Origin: Alkalibacterium sp. AK22
GTDB taxonomy: Bacteria; Bacillota; Bacilli; Lactobacillales; Carnobacteriaceae_A
Assembly (NCBI RefSeq): GCF_000585255.1
Contig: NZ_JANL01000015.1
Location: 96,246 to 160,245, forward strand
Reading direction: 5' to 3'
Length of the DNA: 64,000 bases
The position numbers and the translations under genes were made by a program. The notes beneath the pieces were generated by a model. The model made no database searches, was not told the origin of the DNA, and saw nothing but the letters and a program-made list of their open reading frames with translations. Positions 51,217 through 59,170 of the stretch are shown piece after piece. Each line of letters opens with the position of its first letter. Positions within the stretch are counted from its first letter, which is position 1.

Positions 51217-51753
51217 ATGAAGCAAACGAATAATCAGACAGATCAGCCACAGACACATGATCAGTTCCCCAAAAAAGCGATGGGGTTCTACATAGGGGTT
51301 ATCTTGCTGTCGGCGTTGACTGGGCTAGTCACAGAGGGGGTCACAACTGATCCAGAAAGTGGCATGGGGATGGTCACTGTCGTCATACTGGTCAGTCTGC
51401 TGATTGGTGGACTGGGACTTTTTGCGGTTACAGTGGTGCAGTATGCGCTGATCAAGTTTCCGACGCAGTGGATTGCCAAAGATGAGCAGGTCTATACCAA
51501 CGATATCTGGACGGCACTCTTTTACTCTAACGGGATCGGGATGCTGCTGAGTGTGTTGACTGATCTAATTGGTCTGGGGGGCAACGTCATCTGGGCAGCG
51601 GTCAACTCGGCAGTCATCACCGGTTTGTTTTTGTACTTTTACTTCTACGGTACGCAAAAGCCTGCACATATCAAGCGGGCGATTATCATTGTTCAGGTTT
51701 TATGGCTCGTTCTTTCACTGGCGTTCAGTGTGCTGACGTATCAGATGACCTGA
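51217..51753 (+). CDS. Five-helix membrane protein, paralogue of the 46.9-kb gene
   Basis: A 178-residue membrane protein clearly homologous to the one at 46949: both have a polar N-terminus ending FPKxAMxxYIG, the WIAKDEQVYTNDIWTALFYS loop and GLFLYFYFYGTQKPAHIKRA before the last helix. Helix number is about five. RBS GGAGGAAAAGC. The two paralogues bracket the adaptor, ATPase, permease and small membrane protein, which suggests an old duplication within one functional cluster. Function unknown. Confidence 0.7.
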   Translation: MKQTNNQTDQPQTHDQFPKKAMGFYIGVILLSALTGLVTEGVTTDPESGMGMVTVVILVSLLIGGLGLFAVTVVQYALIKFPTQWIAKDEQVYTNDIWTALFYSNGIGMLLSVLTDLIGLGGNVIWAAVNSAVITGLFLYFYFYGTQKPAHIKRAIIIVQVLWLVLSLAFSVLTYQMT

Positions 51754-51827
51754 TCACAGCACTGCAGGTTCGTCGGTGTGTCAGACAGCTATGGAAAGTT
51801 AGAAGATGCCAAATGCTTGCACAGACA

Positions 51828-51873
51828 AAAAGGCACAGGACCAGAGAGGTACGCTTTGGGTCCTGTGCCTTTT
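51828..51873. terminator. Bidirectional terminator between the exporter cluster and lactate oxidase
   Basis: AAAAGGCACAGGACC and GGTCCTGTGCCTTTT form a 15-bp stem with A and T runs on both sides. Confidence 0.9.
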
Positions 51874-51887
51874 ATATATCTAGGCCT

Positions 51888-53000
51888 TTATTTTTTATCG
51901 AACAGTTCTGTCTGCTTGATATCTTCCACCGTCTGGGTACCAGCTAGCTGCATGACACGTTTTAGGTCTTTTTCGAAGTATTCAAAGACGCTTTTCACAC
52001 CTTTGTATCCACCCAGGGCAAGGCCGTATAGGGCAGGTCGTCCGATAGCTACGACATCGGCACCGGATGCCAGGGCTTTGAAGATATGCTCGCCACGGCG
52101 GATGCCAGAATCAAAGACAATCGGTACACGTCCCTGAACGGCTTTGGAGATATCTTCTAGAGCTTCAAAGGAACCAGGAGAGCCGTCTAGCTGACGGCCG
52201 CCGTGATTGGAGACCCATATGCCAGCAGCTCCGGCACCGATGGCTAGCAAGGCGTCTTCAGCACTCTGGACCCCTTTGACGAAAATCGGCAAGCCTGAGT
52301 ATTCAGATAAGAATGTGACATCCCGTGGACTGATTTTCTGCTTAGACTGGGCATAAATATTGTTCAAAGACATTTTTTCACCGGATCCGGTCAGGTAGCG
52401 AGAAACAATCGGCATGCCGAAAGGATAAACAAACTTGTTACGGATATCTTTTTCGCGGTTGCCGGACACCGTCGCATCGGCGGTTAAAATAATGGCGGTA
52501 GCCCCGTCAGCCTTGGCTTCATCGACGATCAGCTTATTGATTTCGTCGTCCTTGCTCATATAAAGCTGGAACCAGCGGGGAGAGCCGTTCAGGCCTTTTT
52601 CGATTTCTTCAAACTTCGCGCCGGAATAGGCACTGATGGACATGATCGTACCGAACTCGGATACGCCTCGGGCAGTACCAGCTTCTTTACTCTGGTGAGC
52701 CAGCCCGTGAGCAGCGATGGGTGCCATAATAAAAGGCGCTTTGATGTCATGACCCAGTATGGATGTGTGTGTGTCAGGATTTTCGACGTCAGCCAGAACC
52801 CGAGGCAGGATGCCTTTTTGATTAAAGCAGTCGACATTCTGCTTGAGGGTATATTCGTCACCGGACCCGCCGGAAATATAGTCGAAGCCGCCTTGAGGAA
52901 CGATCTCTCCTGCCTGCATTTCCAGTTCATAAGTGTTGACCACATCGATGTCCTTTACTTCTGACGGTGCTTTATATTCCATAACATAAGTCTGTTCCAT
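51888..53000 (-). CDS. lox: L-lactate oxidase (FMN-dependent alpha-hydroxyacid oxidase)
   Basis: A 370-residue cytosolic flavoenzyme that oxidises L-lactate with O2 to pyruvate and H2O2. [51 protein letters not shown] and the catalytic [10 protein letters not shown] (His-Arg pair near residue 260) follow Aerococcus viridans lactate oxidase closely as I recall it, and the insertion [16 protein letters not shown] is typical of that enzyme. ATG 53000 has GGAGG at 8 bases; the ATG at 53015 overlaps the RBS. The neighbouring LrgAB pair may carry the pyruvate formed. A peroxide-scavenging enzyme is not seen in the window. Confidence 0.9.
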   Translation of the reverse strand: MEQTYVMEYKAPSEVKDIDVVNTYELEMQAGEIVPQGGFDYISGGSGDEYTLKQNVDCFNQKGILPRVLADVENPDTHTSILGHDIKAPFIMAPIAAHGLAHQSKEAGTARGVSEFGTIMSISAYSGAKFEEIEKGLNGSPRWFQLYMSKDDEINKLIVDEAKADGATAIILTADATVSGNREKDIRNKFVYPFGMPIVSRYLTGSGEKMSLNNIYAQSKQKISPRDVTFLSEYSGLPIFVKGVQSAEDALLAIGAGAAGIWVSNHGGRQLDGSPGSFEALEDISKAVQGRVPIVFDSGIRRGEHIFKALASGADVVAIGRPALYGLALGGYKGVKSVFEYFEKDLKRVMQLAGTQTVEDIKQTELFDKK

Positions 53001-53168
53001 TGTTGATTCCTCCATTGTAAGTTTGTTTTTTTTTAATCATTGATAGCATAAGTTTTTCTGAAGATAGGGGCTGCATTTTTTAGCAGGTAAGGGACGGATA
53101 AGATAGCCGCCCTTAACGTAACGATTCGACGTTTTAATGCGGCCAGTCCTTACTGAATAGTCTGTTGT

Positions 53169-53873
53169 TTAGAAGAACAGCTGGATCAGCATCAAACCGA
53201 AAGGAGCCAGGATGACGACGGCGATGCCGGTCAAGACGATGGACAAGCCGGACATGGCTCCCTGAACATCTCCCATTTCAATCGCCTTGGTCGTTCCCAT
53301 GGCGTGAGAGCCCGAGCCCATGGCAACACCCTGGGCTACCGGATCAGTGACATTCAGCCAGTTGAATAGCGTCGGCCCGATTACGGCGCCTAAAACACCC
53401 GTAAAGACAACAACGGCTACAGTTAGCGAAGCAATTCCGCCAAGTGATTCCGATACACCCAGTGCAATGGCTGTGGTGACGGATTTCGGAAACAGGGTTG
53501 CGGCTAGCTCTTCATTGAACTGGAAGAGTAGACTCAGCATAACGATAATCACAGTGTGGAAAATCACTCCAATACCGATGCCCGACAGTATCGCCGTGAC
53601 GTTTTTCTTCAAGTGCTCGATATTTTTCTTCAGCTTGATAGCTAGAGCCACTGTTGCAGGCGTGATCCACATGTTGATGTACTGTCCGCCGTTGAAGTAG
53701 GACGCGTAAGGGATGTTTAAGGTCAAAAGGATCACGATTGTCATGATGATTGCAAACACCAGTGGAGTAAAGAGCGGGATCGGCCACCTTTTATGAAGCC
53801 TTTGACCAATCAGGTACAAAGAAACAGATAGAATGATTCCGAAAAACGGATTGGATGCCAGTTCTTCAATCAA
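53169..53873 (-). CDS. lrgB: LrgB/CidB family membrane protein
   Basis: A 234-residue membrane protein with about seven helices. NPFFGIILSVSLYLIGQ opens the chain, and FPKSVTTAIALGVSESLGGI (near 135) plus MGSGSHAMGTTKAIEMG (near 195) are family signatures. With LrgA it forms a complex first described as antiholin-like and later shown in B. subtilis (PftAB) and Streptococcus mutans to move pyruvate. TTG 53873 (RBS GGAAGGGAGAG) is the start, overlapping the lrgA stop by 8 bases; the longer frame is the out-of-frame end of lrgA. Its place next to lactate oxidase favours the pyruvate role. Confidence 0.9.
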   Translation of the reverse strand: MIEELASNPFFGIILSVSLYLIGQRLHKRWPIPLFTPLVFAIIMTIVILLTLNIPYASYFNGGQYINMWITPATVALAIKLKKNIEHLKKNVTAILSGIGIGVIFHTVIIVMLSLLFQFNEELAATLFPKSVTTAIALGVSESLGGIASLTVAVVVFTGVLGAVIGPTLFNWLNVTDPVAQGVAMGSGSHAMGTTKAIEMGDVQGAMSGLSIVLTGIAVVILAPFGLMLIQLFF

Positions 53874-54273
53874 CGACGCGCTCTCCCTTCCATGACAGCG
53901 GAGTCTCAGAGACCTGCGCTGCTTTTTTATGTGCTTTTCTGATAATGGCCTGGACCGTGACACCGACCAGAGCGATCATCAGTGTGGTAGAGACAAAGAC
54001 AACAATCAATAGCTGCCACCAGACAGAGCTGATGATGCCGAAGTTGGTCATCAAGCCGACACCGGCCGGGATGAATAGGATAGCCATATTATTGGTCAGC
54101 CATTCACCGGCCTCCTCCACCTGTTCCATTTTGATCCAGTTGAACTGCAGGGCTAGAAACATCAGCACCATGCCAAGTACGCTACCGGGGACAGCGACCG
54201 GACTGAGGTAAGACAAAACTTCTCCGGCAAAAGAAAAAGTAAATAACCAAAATAACTGTTTGATGATTTTCAA
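53866..54273 (-). CDS. lrgA: LrgA/CidA family membrane protein
   Basis: A 135-residue protein with four helices. YLSPVAVPGSVLGMVLMFLAL (near residue 24) and FIPAGVGLM (near residue 72) are conserved LrgA/CidA features. The start is TTG 54273, with GGAGG 8 bases upstream on the minus strand; frames starting at 54288 or 54399 place that RBS inside the gene. It is followed by overlapping lrgB. Two cre-like sites and a LysR gene lie upstream in the divergent region, suggesting control by CcpA and by the LysR protein. Confidence 0.88.
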   Translation of the reverse strand: MKIIKQLFWLFTFSFAGEVLSYLSPVAVPGSVLGMVLMFLALQFNWIKMEQVEEAGEWLTNNMAILFIPAGVGLMTNFGIISSVWWQLLIVVFVSTTLMIALVGVTVQAIIRKAHKKAAQVSETPLSWKGERVVD

Positions 54274-54405
54274 AAAGGACACCTCCATGTGTACGTGTAA
54301 AATCAGGACAGCAGGCAGACTGTTGACCCGAACAGAAGTTGTCGACAAACCTCTGAACCTTTCATCTCTAAACCTTTCATTGAAAAGAAAGTGAGTCAAT
54401 TTTTA

Positions 54406-54447
54406 ATGTAAGCGCTGTCTACACACTCAATATAGCAAGCGTTTACA
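54406..54447. promoter_or_regulatory. Two cre-like CcpA sites in the lrgA-lysR intergenic region
   Basis: ATGTAAGCGCTGTCT (54406-54420) matches 13 of 15 and TAGCAAGCGTTTACA (54433-54447) 14 of 15 positions of WTGNAARCGNWWNCA. They sit between the divergent genes, about 130-170 bases before lrgA and 95-135 before the LysR gene. Confidence 0.55.
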
Positions 54448-54505
54448 AAATAGGAAATATGGCCTTTTTATGTTATTATAAGTGATATTTATAAGTTGAA
54501 AATTC

Positions 54506-54519
54506 GTGAGTATGCTCAC
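54506..54519. promoter_or_regulatory. Palindrome GTGAGTATGCTCAC, probable LysR-type binding site
   Basis: Perfect 5-bp arms with a TATG centre, 24 bases before the LysR start codon, where an autoregulatory site would be expected. Confidence 0.4.
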
Positions 54520-54542
54520 ATATTAATGGAGGCCTTGAACAA

Positions 54543-55430
54543 ATGAAACTGCAGGATCTTTTTTACTACAGAACCTTAGCTGAAACACGAAGTTTCACTC
54601 AGACCGCGGAAGCGTTTTACATATCTCAGCCATCTATATCCATCGCGCTTAAAAGACTAGAGACGGAATTTGACACGAGTTTGATCAGTCGTGATCGTTC
54701 TTCAAAAAGCGTAGAGCTCACTGAAGCAGGTGAGCTACTCTTTGAAAAGTCGGTCGAAATCACTGATCTGATTGAACAGACTAAAAAGGAGATGCACAGT
54801 CTGGGCTCCCAAACGGTCACTCTAGGCTTCCTGCCGACAATTGGAGGGCATTTCCTTCCCCAAATCATGCCGCAGCTGGCGGAATACTTAAGTGATCTGA
54901 AGTTTGTGGAAGAAGAAAGTTCGGATGCGATGTATGAGCTGGTCAAAAAGGGAGAGGTATCGGCGGCTATCGTTGGCAGTGACAGGCAGACACTGGATGA
55001 CAGCCACCTGATCCAGTTGCCGATTGCTCAGAAACAGCTGCACTTGTGGGTATCACCCAGCCATCCTTTGGCAGGCTTCAAGCGTATCAGCAGCCGGATG
55101 CTGAAAGAAACGCATTTTGTAACTTTGGCCAAAGGCTATACACACCAGCGTATTTTTGAGCAATGGGCCAAAGACCATCAGATCGAGGACTCCTATATTC
55201 ACTACAGCAACGAGATTCAGACAGCCAATTCAATGATTGCTTCCGGCATGAGTGCCGGTCTGATGATTGATCTGCTGGTCAGAGACCGCAGCGACATCGT
55301 GAAGCTGGAACTGACCGATGCGCCTGAGTTTTATGTTAGCCTGCTGGTCAACAAGCAAGCCAAGCAGTCAAACAGGCAGGAACAGTTCAACCGTAAACTG
55401 GTTGAAACCGTCCAAAAGACCTTTAACTGA
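54543..55430 (+). CDS. LysR-family transcriptional regulator (CidR-like)
   Basis: A 295-residue regulator with winged HTH at residues 1-60 (FYYRTLAETRSFTQTAEAFYISQPSISIALKRLE) and a LysR effector domain from about 90 (VTLGFLPTIGGHFLP). It is divergent from lrgAB, as cidR is from cidABC in staphylococci, and so probably activates lrgAB in response to pyruvate, acetate or another acid; lactate oxidase may be a target too. RBS TGGAGG. No terminator is seen before the trp promoter 75 bases after its stop, apart from the AT-rich end. Confidence 0.9.
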   Translation: MKLQDLFYYRTLAETRSFTQTAEAFYISQPSISIALKRLETEFDTSLISRDRSSKSVELTEAGELLFEKSVEITDLIEQTKKEMHSLGSQTVTLGFLPTIGGHFLPQIMPQLAEYLSDLKFVEEESSDAMYELVKKGEVSAAIVGSDRQTLDDSHLIQLPIAQKQLHLWVSPSHPLAGFKRISSRMLKETHFVTLAKGYTHQRIFEQWAKDHQIEDSYIHYSNEIQTANSMIASGMSAGLMIDLLVRDRSDIVKLELTDAPEFYVSLLVNKQAKQSNRQEQFNRKLVETVQKTFN

Positions 55431-55505
55431 GCCTGCAAGCCGTGCTGAATGAGAGGTTGAAACGGATAGAATAAAAAACGGGGGTTATTTTTTTGATCGG
55501 CAGGC

Positions 55506-55534
55506 TTGACATTCTTATGGGGGCTCCCTATAAT
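55506..55534 (+). promoter_or_regulatory. Promoter of the trp operon
   Basis: TTGACA (55506-55511), exactly 17 bases and TATAAT (55529-55534), a consensus promoter. The leader of about 660 bases contains two attenuators before trpE. Confidence 0.85.
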
Positions 55535-55588
55535 GAGAAACAATTAAGAAATTAACACACATTCAAACGAGAGGAGGATCACTCAATC

Positions 55589-55705
55589 ATGTCTAAGGAT
55601 TTATTTGTTCAATTGACTGCACATTATTCATGGCAAAGCTGGGGCGTCGACGTACGCGCTGGTTATTGGCGTTGCGCAAAAATTGAAGAAGTGAATCGTA
55701 GATGA
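55589..55705 (+). CDS. trpL: Trp-codon-containing leader ORF upstream of trpE
   Basis: A 38-codon frame beginning at ATG 55589 behind GAGGAGG (11-base spacing). It contains three Trp codons, in HYSWQSWGVD and AGYWRCAK, which is high for such a length. Its place, first in the trp transcript and before a terminator, suggests a leader peptide. However, the Trp codons lie over 100 bases before the first arm of the terminator set, farther than in enteric trpL, so the coupling is not obvious. It could also be a small protein with its own role. The symbol is by position and composition only. Confidence 0.55.
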   Translation: MSKDLFVQLTAHYSWQSWGVDVRAGYWRCAKIEEVNRR

Positions 55706-55728
55706 GTGATTCTTTACACACATGATTG

Positions 55729-55854
55729 GTATTCAGGTTAAACAGCAGGCAAGGTGTATCGTCAGGTGCATCAGAACGGCAGACCGTTGTACCCTGAATA
55801 CTTGTGGACTCTGCCAAGGCAGAAACTCATTTACACTGAGTTTCTGCCTTTTTT
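55729..55854 (+). terminator. First attenuator of the trp leader with alternative pairings
   Basis: Terminator: GGCAGAAACTCA (55818-55829), 7-base loop, TGAGTTTCTGCC (55837-55848), T6. TCTGCC at 55810-55815 can pair either with GGCAGA at 55778-55783 or with the terminator's rising arm, a 1:2/2:3/3:4 layout. A 9-bp stem GTATTCAGG (55729-55737)/CCTGAATAC (55793-55801) encloses the first arm. Confidence 0.75.
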
Positions 55855-55916
55855 GTTATCAAGAACAGGCAAGGCGAAGCGGTTTACAGCCGGATCCATA
55901 AAAAAATAACGTATCG

Positions 55917-56152
55917 ACAAGTAAGAGGAGTACATGCACTTGTTTTCACTACAGAGAACCTGCAGGGCTGAGAAGCAGGTATGGACAGTGCATGGAATGG
56001 ACTTATGAGAACCTGTCTGAAAAAGAGTAGGACTGGTCGCTTCATCCCCGATAACGGATGAGAGTGCAGGAGGTTTCCTCCTGAATTGTGGTGGTACCGC
56101 GGTAAATTTTATCGTCCCGCATCAGTATAAAAGCTGATGGGGGGCTTTTTTG
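55917..56152 (+). promoter_or_regulatory. T-box riboswitch, tryptophan specifier, controlling trpE
   Basis: The T-box sequence TGGTGGTACCGCGG (56089-56102) is preceded by a long stem-I region with AGAGA and GGCTGAGAAGCAGG, and followed by a terminator CCCGCATCAG / CTGATGGGGG with T6 (about 56115-56151). The likely specifier is TGG at 55998-56000 in GAATGGACT, so uncharged tRNA-Trp would favour antitermination. Stem I details are not fully resolved by eye. Confidence 0.9.
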
Positions 56153-56202
56153 CATTCAAAAATATAACTTAAAACGATAAACAAACACGAGGAGAGACAA
56201 AG

Positions 56203-57570
56203 ATGACAATCACATACGAAACAAAACAAATCAACGGAGATATGCTGACACCGATAGCTGTTTACCAGCGTCTGCAAGGTGAAAAAAAGTTCATTCTGGA
56301 AAGCTCGAGCGGCCACGGTGAAAAAGGACGCTACTCTTTTATCGGGATGGACCCTTACAAAGAAATCATCGGGGACGGCGATAAGATAGAGGTGAGAGCC
56401 CAAGGGCAGACAGAAAAGCTCACGGGCCAACCACTGGAAGTCGTGAAAGCCCATATCCCGAACGTAGCCCTTGATTTGCCGTTTCCTTTTTACGGTGGAG
56501 CGGTCGGCTACATCGGCTATGACGCTATCCGGCAGTACGAGCAGATTGGTGAGCGGCTGGAAGACGAAATCGGGATGCCGGACATTCATTTAATGTTTTA
56601 CCGGGAACTGGTCGTCTTTGACCACAAGAAGCAGGAAGTCACAATCGTAGCCCTTGACGTCCACGAAACCGGGGATGCCGCCGAGCAAATCAGTCAAATT
56701 GAGAGCATGCTTAATCAGCCGATGGAAGAGAAAAGAGAAGAGCTGACTCCACTGGAATTCAAGGCAGCCACAGACAAAGAAACCTTTATGGAACTGGTCA
56801 GAAAAACCAAGCAGCACATTATTGACGGAGATATATTCCAGGCTGTCCTGTCTCAGCGTATGCAGGCCGACTTTCATGTCGACCCCTTCAGTTTCTACCG
56901 CAAGCTAAGAGTGTCGAACCCCTCACCGTACATGTTTTTTGTCGATTTTAAAGACTATATCGTGCTAGGGGCTTCTCCGGAAAGTCTGATCAAAGTATCA
57001 GGAGGTCAGGTCATTACGAATCCAATCGCCGGCACACGGCCAAGAGGCAAGACTGAAGCGGAAGATGCCGCTTATGCAGAGGAACTGCTGGCAGATGAAA
57101 AAGAAGTAGCTGAACACAAAATGTTGGTTGACTTGAGCCGTAACGATTTGGGCCGTGTCTCAAAAATCGGTTCAATCTGTATCGATACCTTTATGGAAAT
57201 CGAGCGTTTCCAGCATGTAATGCATATCGTGTCTGAAGTCAGCGGGACACTGGCTGAGGGTCTGAGCGGCCTGGATGCCTTGACGACCACGCTTCCAGCG
57301 GGCACCGTTTCAGGTGCACCCAAGATTCGGGCAATGCAGCTGGTCAATGAACTGGAAGAGAAAAAAAGAGGCGTCTATGCCGGATCGATTGGCTATATCA
57401 ACTTGAATGGAGACCTGGATCTGGCACTAGCTATCCGGACCATGGTCATTAAAAATCAAAAAGCCTACGTACAGGCAGGTGCCGGAATTGTGTACGACTC
57501 CGATCCGGCCACTGAATATCAAGAAACGATGAACAAGGCAAAATCCTTACTGGAGGTTGGACAAAAATGA
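56203..57570 (+). CDS. trpE: Anthranilate synthase component I
   Basis: A 455-residue chorismate-using enzyme; with TrpG glutaminase it makes anthranilate, the first step of tryptophan synthesis. FILESSS near residue 30 is the tryptophan feedback site, and the catalytic chorismate-binding region includes IAGTRPRGKT (near 275), LVDLSRNDLGRV (near 308) and LPAGTVSGAPKIRAM (near 365). RBS ACGAGGAGAG. It overlaps trpG by 4 bases (ATGA). Regulation is by the T-box and the upstream attenuator. Confidence 0.97.
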   Translation: MTITYETKQINGDMLTPIAVYQRLQGEKKFILESSSGHGEKGRYSFIGMDPYKEIIGDGDKIEVRAQGQTEKLTGQPLEVVKAHIPNVALDLPFPFYGGAVGYIGYDAIRQYEQIGERLEDEIGMPDIHLMFYRELVVFDHKKQEVTIVALDVHETGDAAEQISQIESMLNQPMEEKREELTPLEFKAATDKETFMELVRKTKQHIIDGDIFQAVLSQRMQADFHVDPFSFYRKLRVSNPSPYMFFVDFKDYIVLGASPESLIKVSGGQVITNPIAGTRPRGKTEAEDAAYAEELLADEKEVAEHKMLVDLSRNDLGRVSKIGSICIDTFMEIERFQHVMHIVSEVSGTLAEGLSGLDALTTTLPAGTVSGAPKIRAMQLVNELEEKKRGVYAGSIGYINLNGDLDLALAIRTMVIKNQKAYVQAGAGIVYDSDPATEYQETMNKAKSLLEVGQK

Positions 57571-58160
57571 TTTTACTCATTGATAATTATGATTCATTCA
57601 CTTACAACTTGTATCAATACCTAGGCGAATGCGGAGAAGAAGTCAAAGTCGTCCGAAACGATGCGATCACAATAGAAGAAATTAGAGTGCTGGGGCCTAA
57701 GGCCATTGTTTTATCCCCGGGTCCGGGTGCGCCAGCTGAAGCGGGTATATGTATCGATATGGTTAAAGAACTGAAAGAAGAGCTACCTATTTTAGGAATC
57801 TGCCTGGGCCATCAGGCCATCGGAGAAGCCTTTGGGGGAATCGTTGGGTATGCGGACGAAGTCAAACACGGGAAAACAGCCCAGGTTCTGCATCACCAAG
57901 CGGATTTGTTTGAAGGACTGGAAGCAAAAGTTGAAGTCATGCGCTACCACTCTCTCGTTATTTTAAAAGAGACTCTTCCCGCTTGCTTAAAAGTAACGGC
58001 CACCTCCATTTTGGACGGTGAAATTATGGCTGTGAAACACGACACCTACCCGATTTATGGTGTCCAGTTTCACCCGGAATCTATCGGGACGCTTAACGGC
58101 AGACAGATGATCCAGAATTTCCTGAACACGATTGAAAAGGAAGTGGAGACAGTCCAATGA
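57567..58160 (+). CDS. trpG: Anthranilate synthase component II, glutamine amidotransferase
   Basis: A 197-residue class I glutaminase that supplies ammonia to TrpE. It opens with LLIDNYDSFTYNL; the nucleophile cysteine is in GICLGHQAI (near residue 84) and the His-Glu pair in QFHPESI (near residue 173). Length is that of a stand-alone subunit, not a TrpGD fusion. In this group the same protein often serves PabB as well. It overlaps trpE and trpD by 4 bases each. Confidence 0.96.
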   Translation: MILLIDNYDSFTYNLYQYLGECGEEVKVVRNDAITIEEIRVLGPKAIVLSPGPGAPAEAGICIDMVKELKEELPILGICLGHQAIGEAFGGIVGYADEVKHGKTAQVLHHQADLFEGLEAKVEVMRYHSLVILKETLPACLKVTATSILDGEIMAVKHDTYPIYGVQFHPESIGTLNGRQMIQNFLNTIEKEVETVQ

Positions 58161-59170
58161 GAAGCTATATCGAAAAAGTCATACAGCAGCAGGACTTGAC
58201 GAGTGACGAAATGCAGGACGCCAGCCGGCAGCTCTTTTCGCCAGAAACAGATGAACGTCAAAAAGCGGCTTTCCTGTCCGCCCTACAGACGAAAGGCGAA
58301 GCAGTCAGCGAACTGACCGGCTTAGCCAAAGAGATGAAGGCTCATGCCATTCAGTTGCCGAAAGAACTGGCAGGTGTCATGGATAATTGTGGGACCGGAG
58401 GAGACGGTTCACAGAGTTTCAATATCAGTACAACCAGCGCTTTTGTACTGGCTGGAGCGGGCGTTAAAGTAGCCAAGCACGGCAACCGCAGCATTTCCAG
58501 CAAAACAGGCAGTGCCGATGTCCTGGAAGCACTAGGTGTCCATTTGAGTGCGACACCAAAAGACATGATGCAGCTTCTTGAAGACAACCATATCGCTTTT
58601 CTGTTTGCTCAACAGGTTCATCCGGCCATGAAGCATGTGATGCCGGTCAGAAAGGCATTGGGGATTCCGACTATATTCAATCTGATCGGTCCGCTGACCA
58701 ACCCGGCAGCCCTGACGACTCAACTGATGGGGGTTTACAGGGAAGACAAGCTGGAAGCCATTGCCCAGGTCTTGAAAAACTTGGGAAGAGAACGTGCAGT
58801 GGTTGTTCACGGCAGTGGGGGCCTGGATGAAGCCTCTCTGTCCGGTCCAAGCCAGTGCATCTTGCTAGCAGATGGCAAACTTGAGTCTTTTGAGCTAACG
58901 CCGGAAGCTGTTGGGTTGAATCGAGTCGACAATGAAGAGCTTAAGGGCGGCGACGCAAAAGAAAATGCAGCTATCTTGACCGCCGTACTAGAAGGCAAAA
59001 AAGGCCCTCACCGGGATGTTGTCTTGCTGAATGCCGGTTTGGGTCTGCTGGCTAGTGGTAAGGCAGCGACACCAGAAGAAGGGGTGCAGCTGGCAGCAGC
59101 GAGCATCGACTCAGGTGCCGCCTTAGAAAGGCTGAACAACTTGAGAGCATATAAAAAGGAGGCGGTCTAA
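58157..59170 (+). CDS. trpD: Anthranilate phosphoribosyltransferase
   Basis: A 337-residue enzyme joining anthranilate to PRPP. NCGTGGDGSQSFNIST (near residue 77) binds the pyrophosphate, and KHGNRSISSKTGSADVLEALG (near 104) holds the anthranilate-site residues; FNLIGPLTNPA lies near 174. Start ATG overlaps the trpG stop (ATGA), and the stop overlaps the trpC ATG by one base. Full length, no anomalies. Confidence 0.96.
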   Translation: MRSYIEKVIQQQDLTSDEMQDASRQLFSPETDERQKAAFLSALQTKGEAVSELTGLAKEMKAHAIQLPKELAGVMDNCGTGGDGSQSFNISTTSAFVLAGAGVKVAKHGNRSISSKTGSADVLEALGVHLSATPKDMMQLLEDNHIAFLFAQQVHPAMKHVMPVRKALGIPTIFNLIGPLTNPAALTTQLMGVYREDKLEAIAQVLKNLGRERAVVVHGSGGLDEASLSGPSQCILLADGKLESFELTPEAVGLNRVDNEELKGGDAKENAAILTAVLEGKKGPHRDVVLLNAGLGLLASGKAATPEEGVQLAAASIDSGAALERLNNLRAYKKEAV

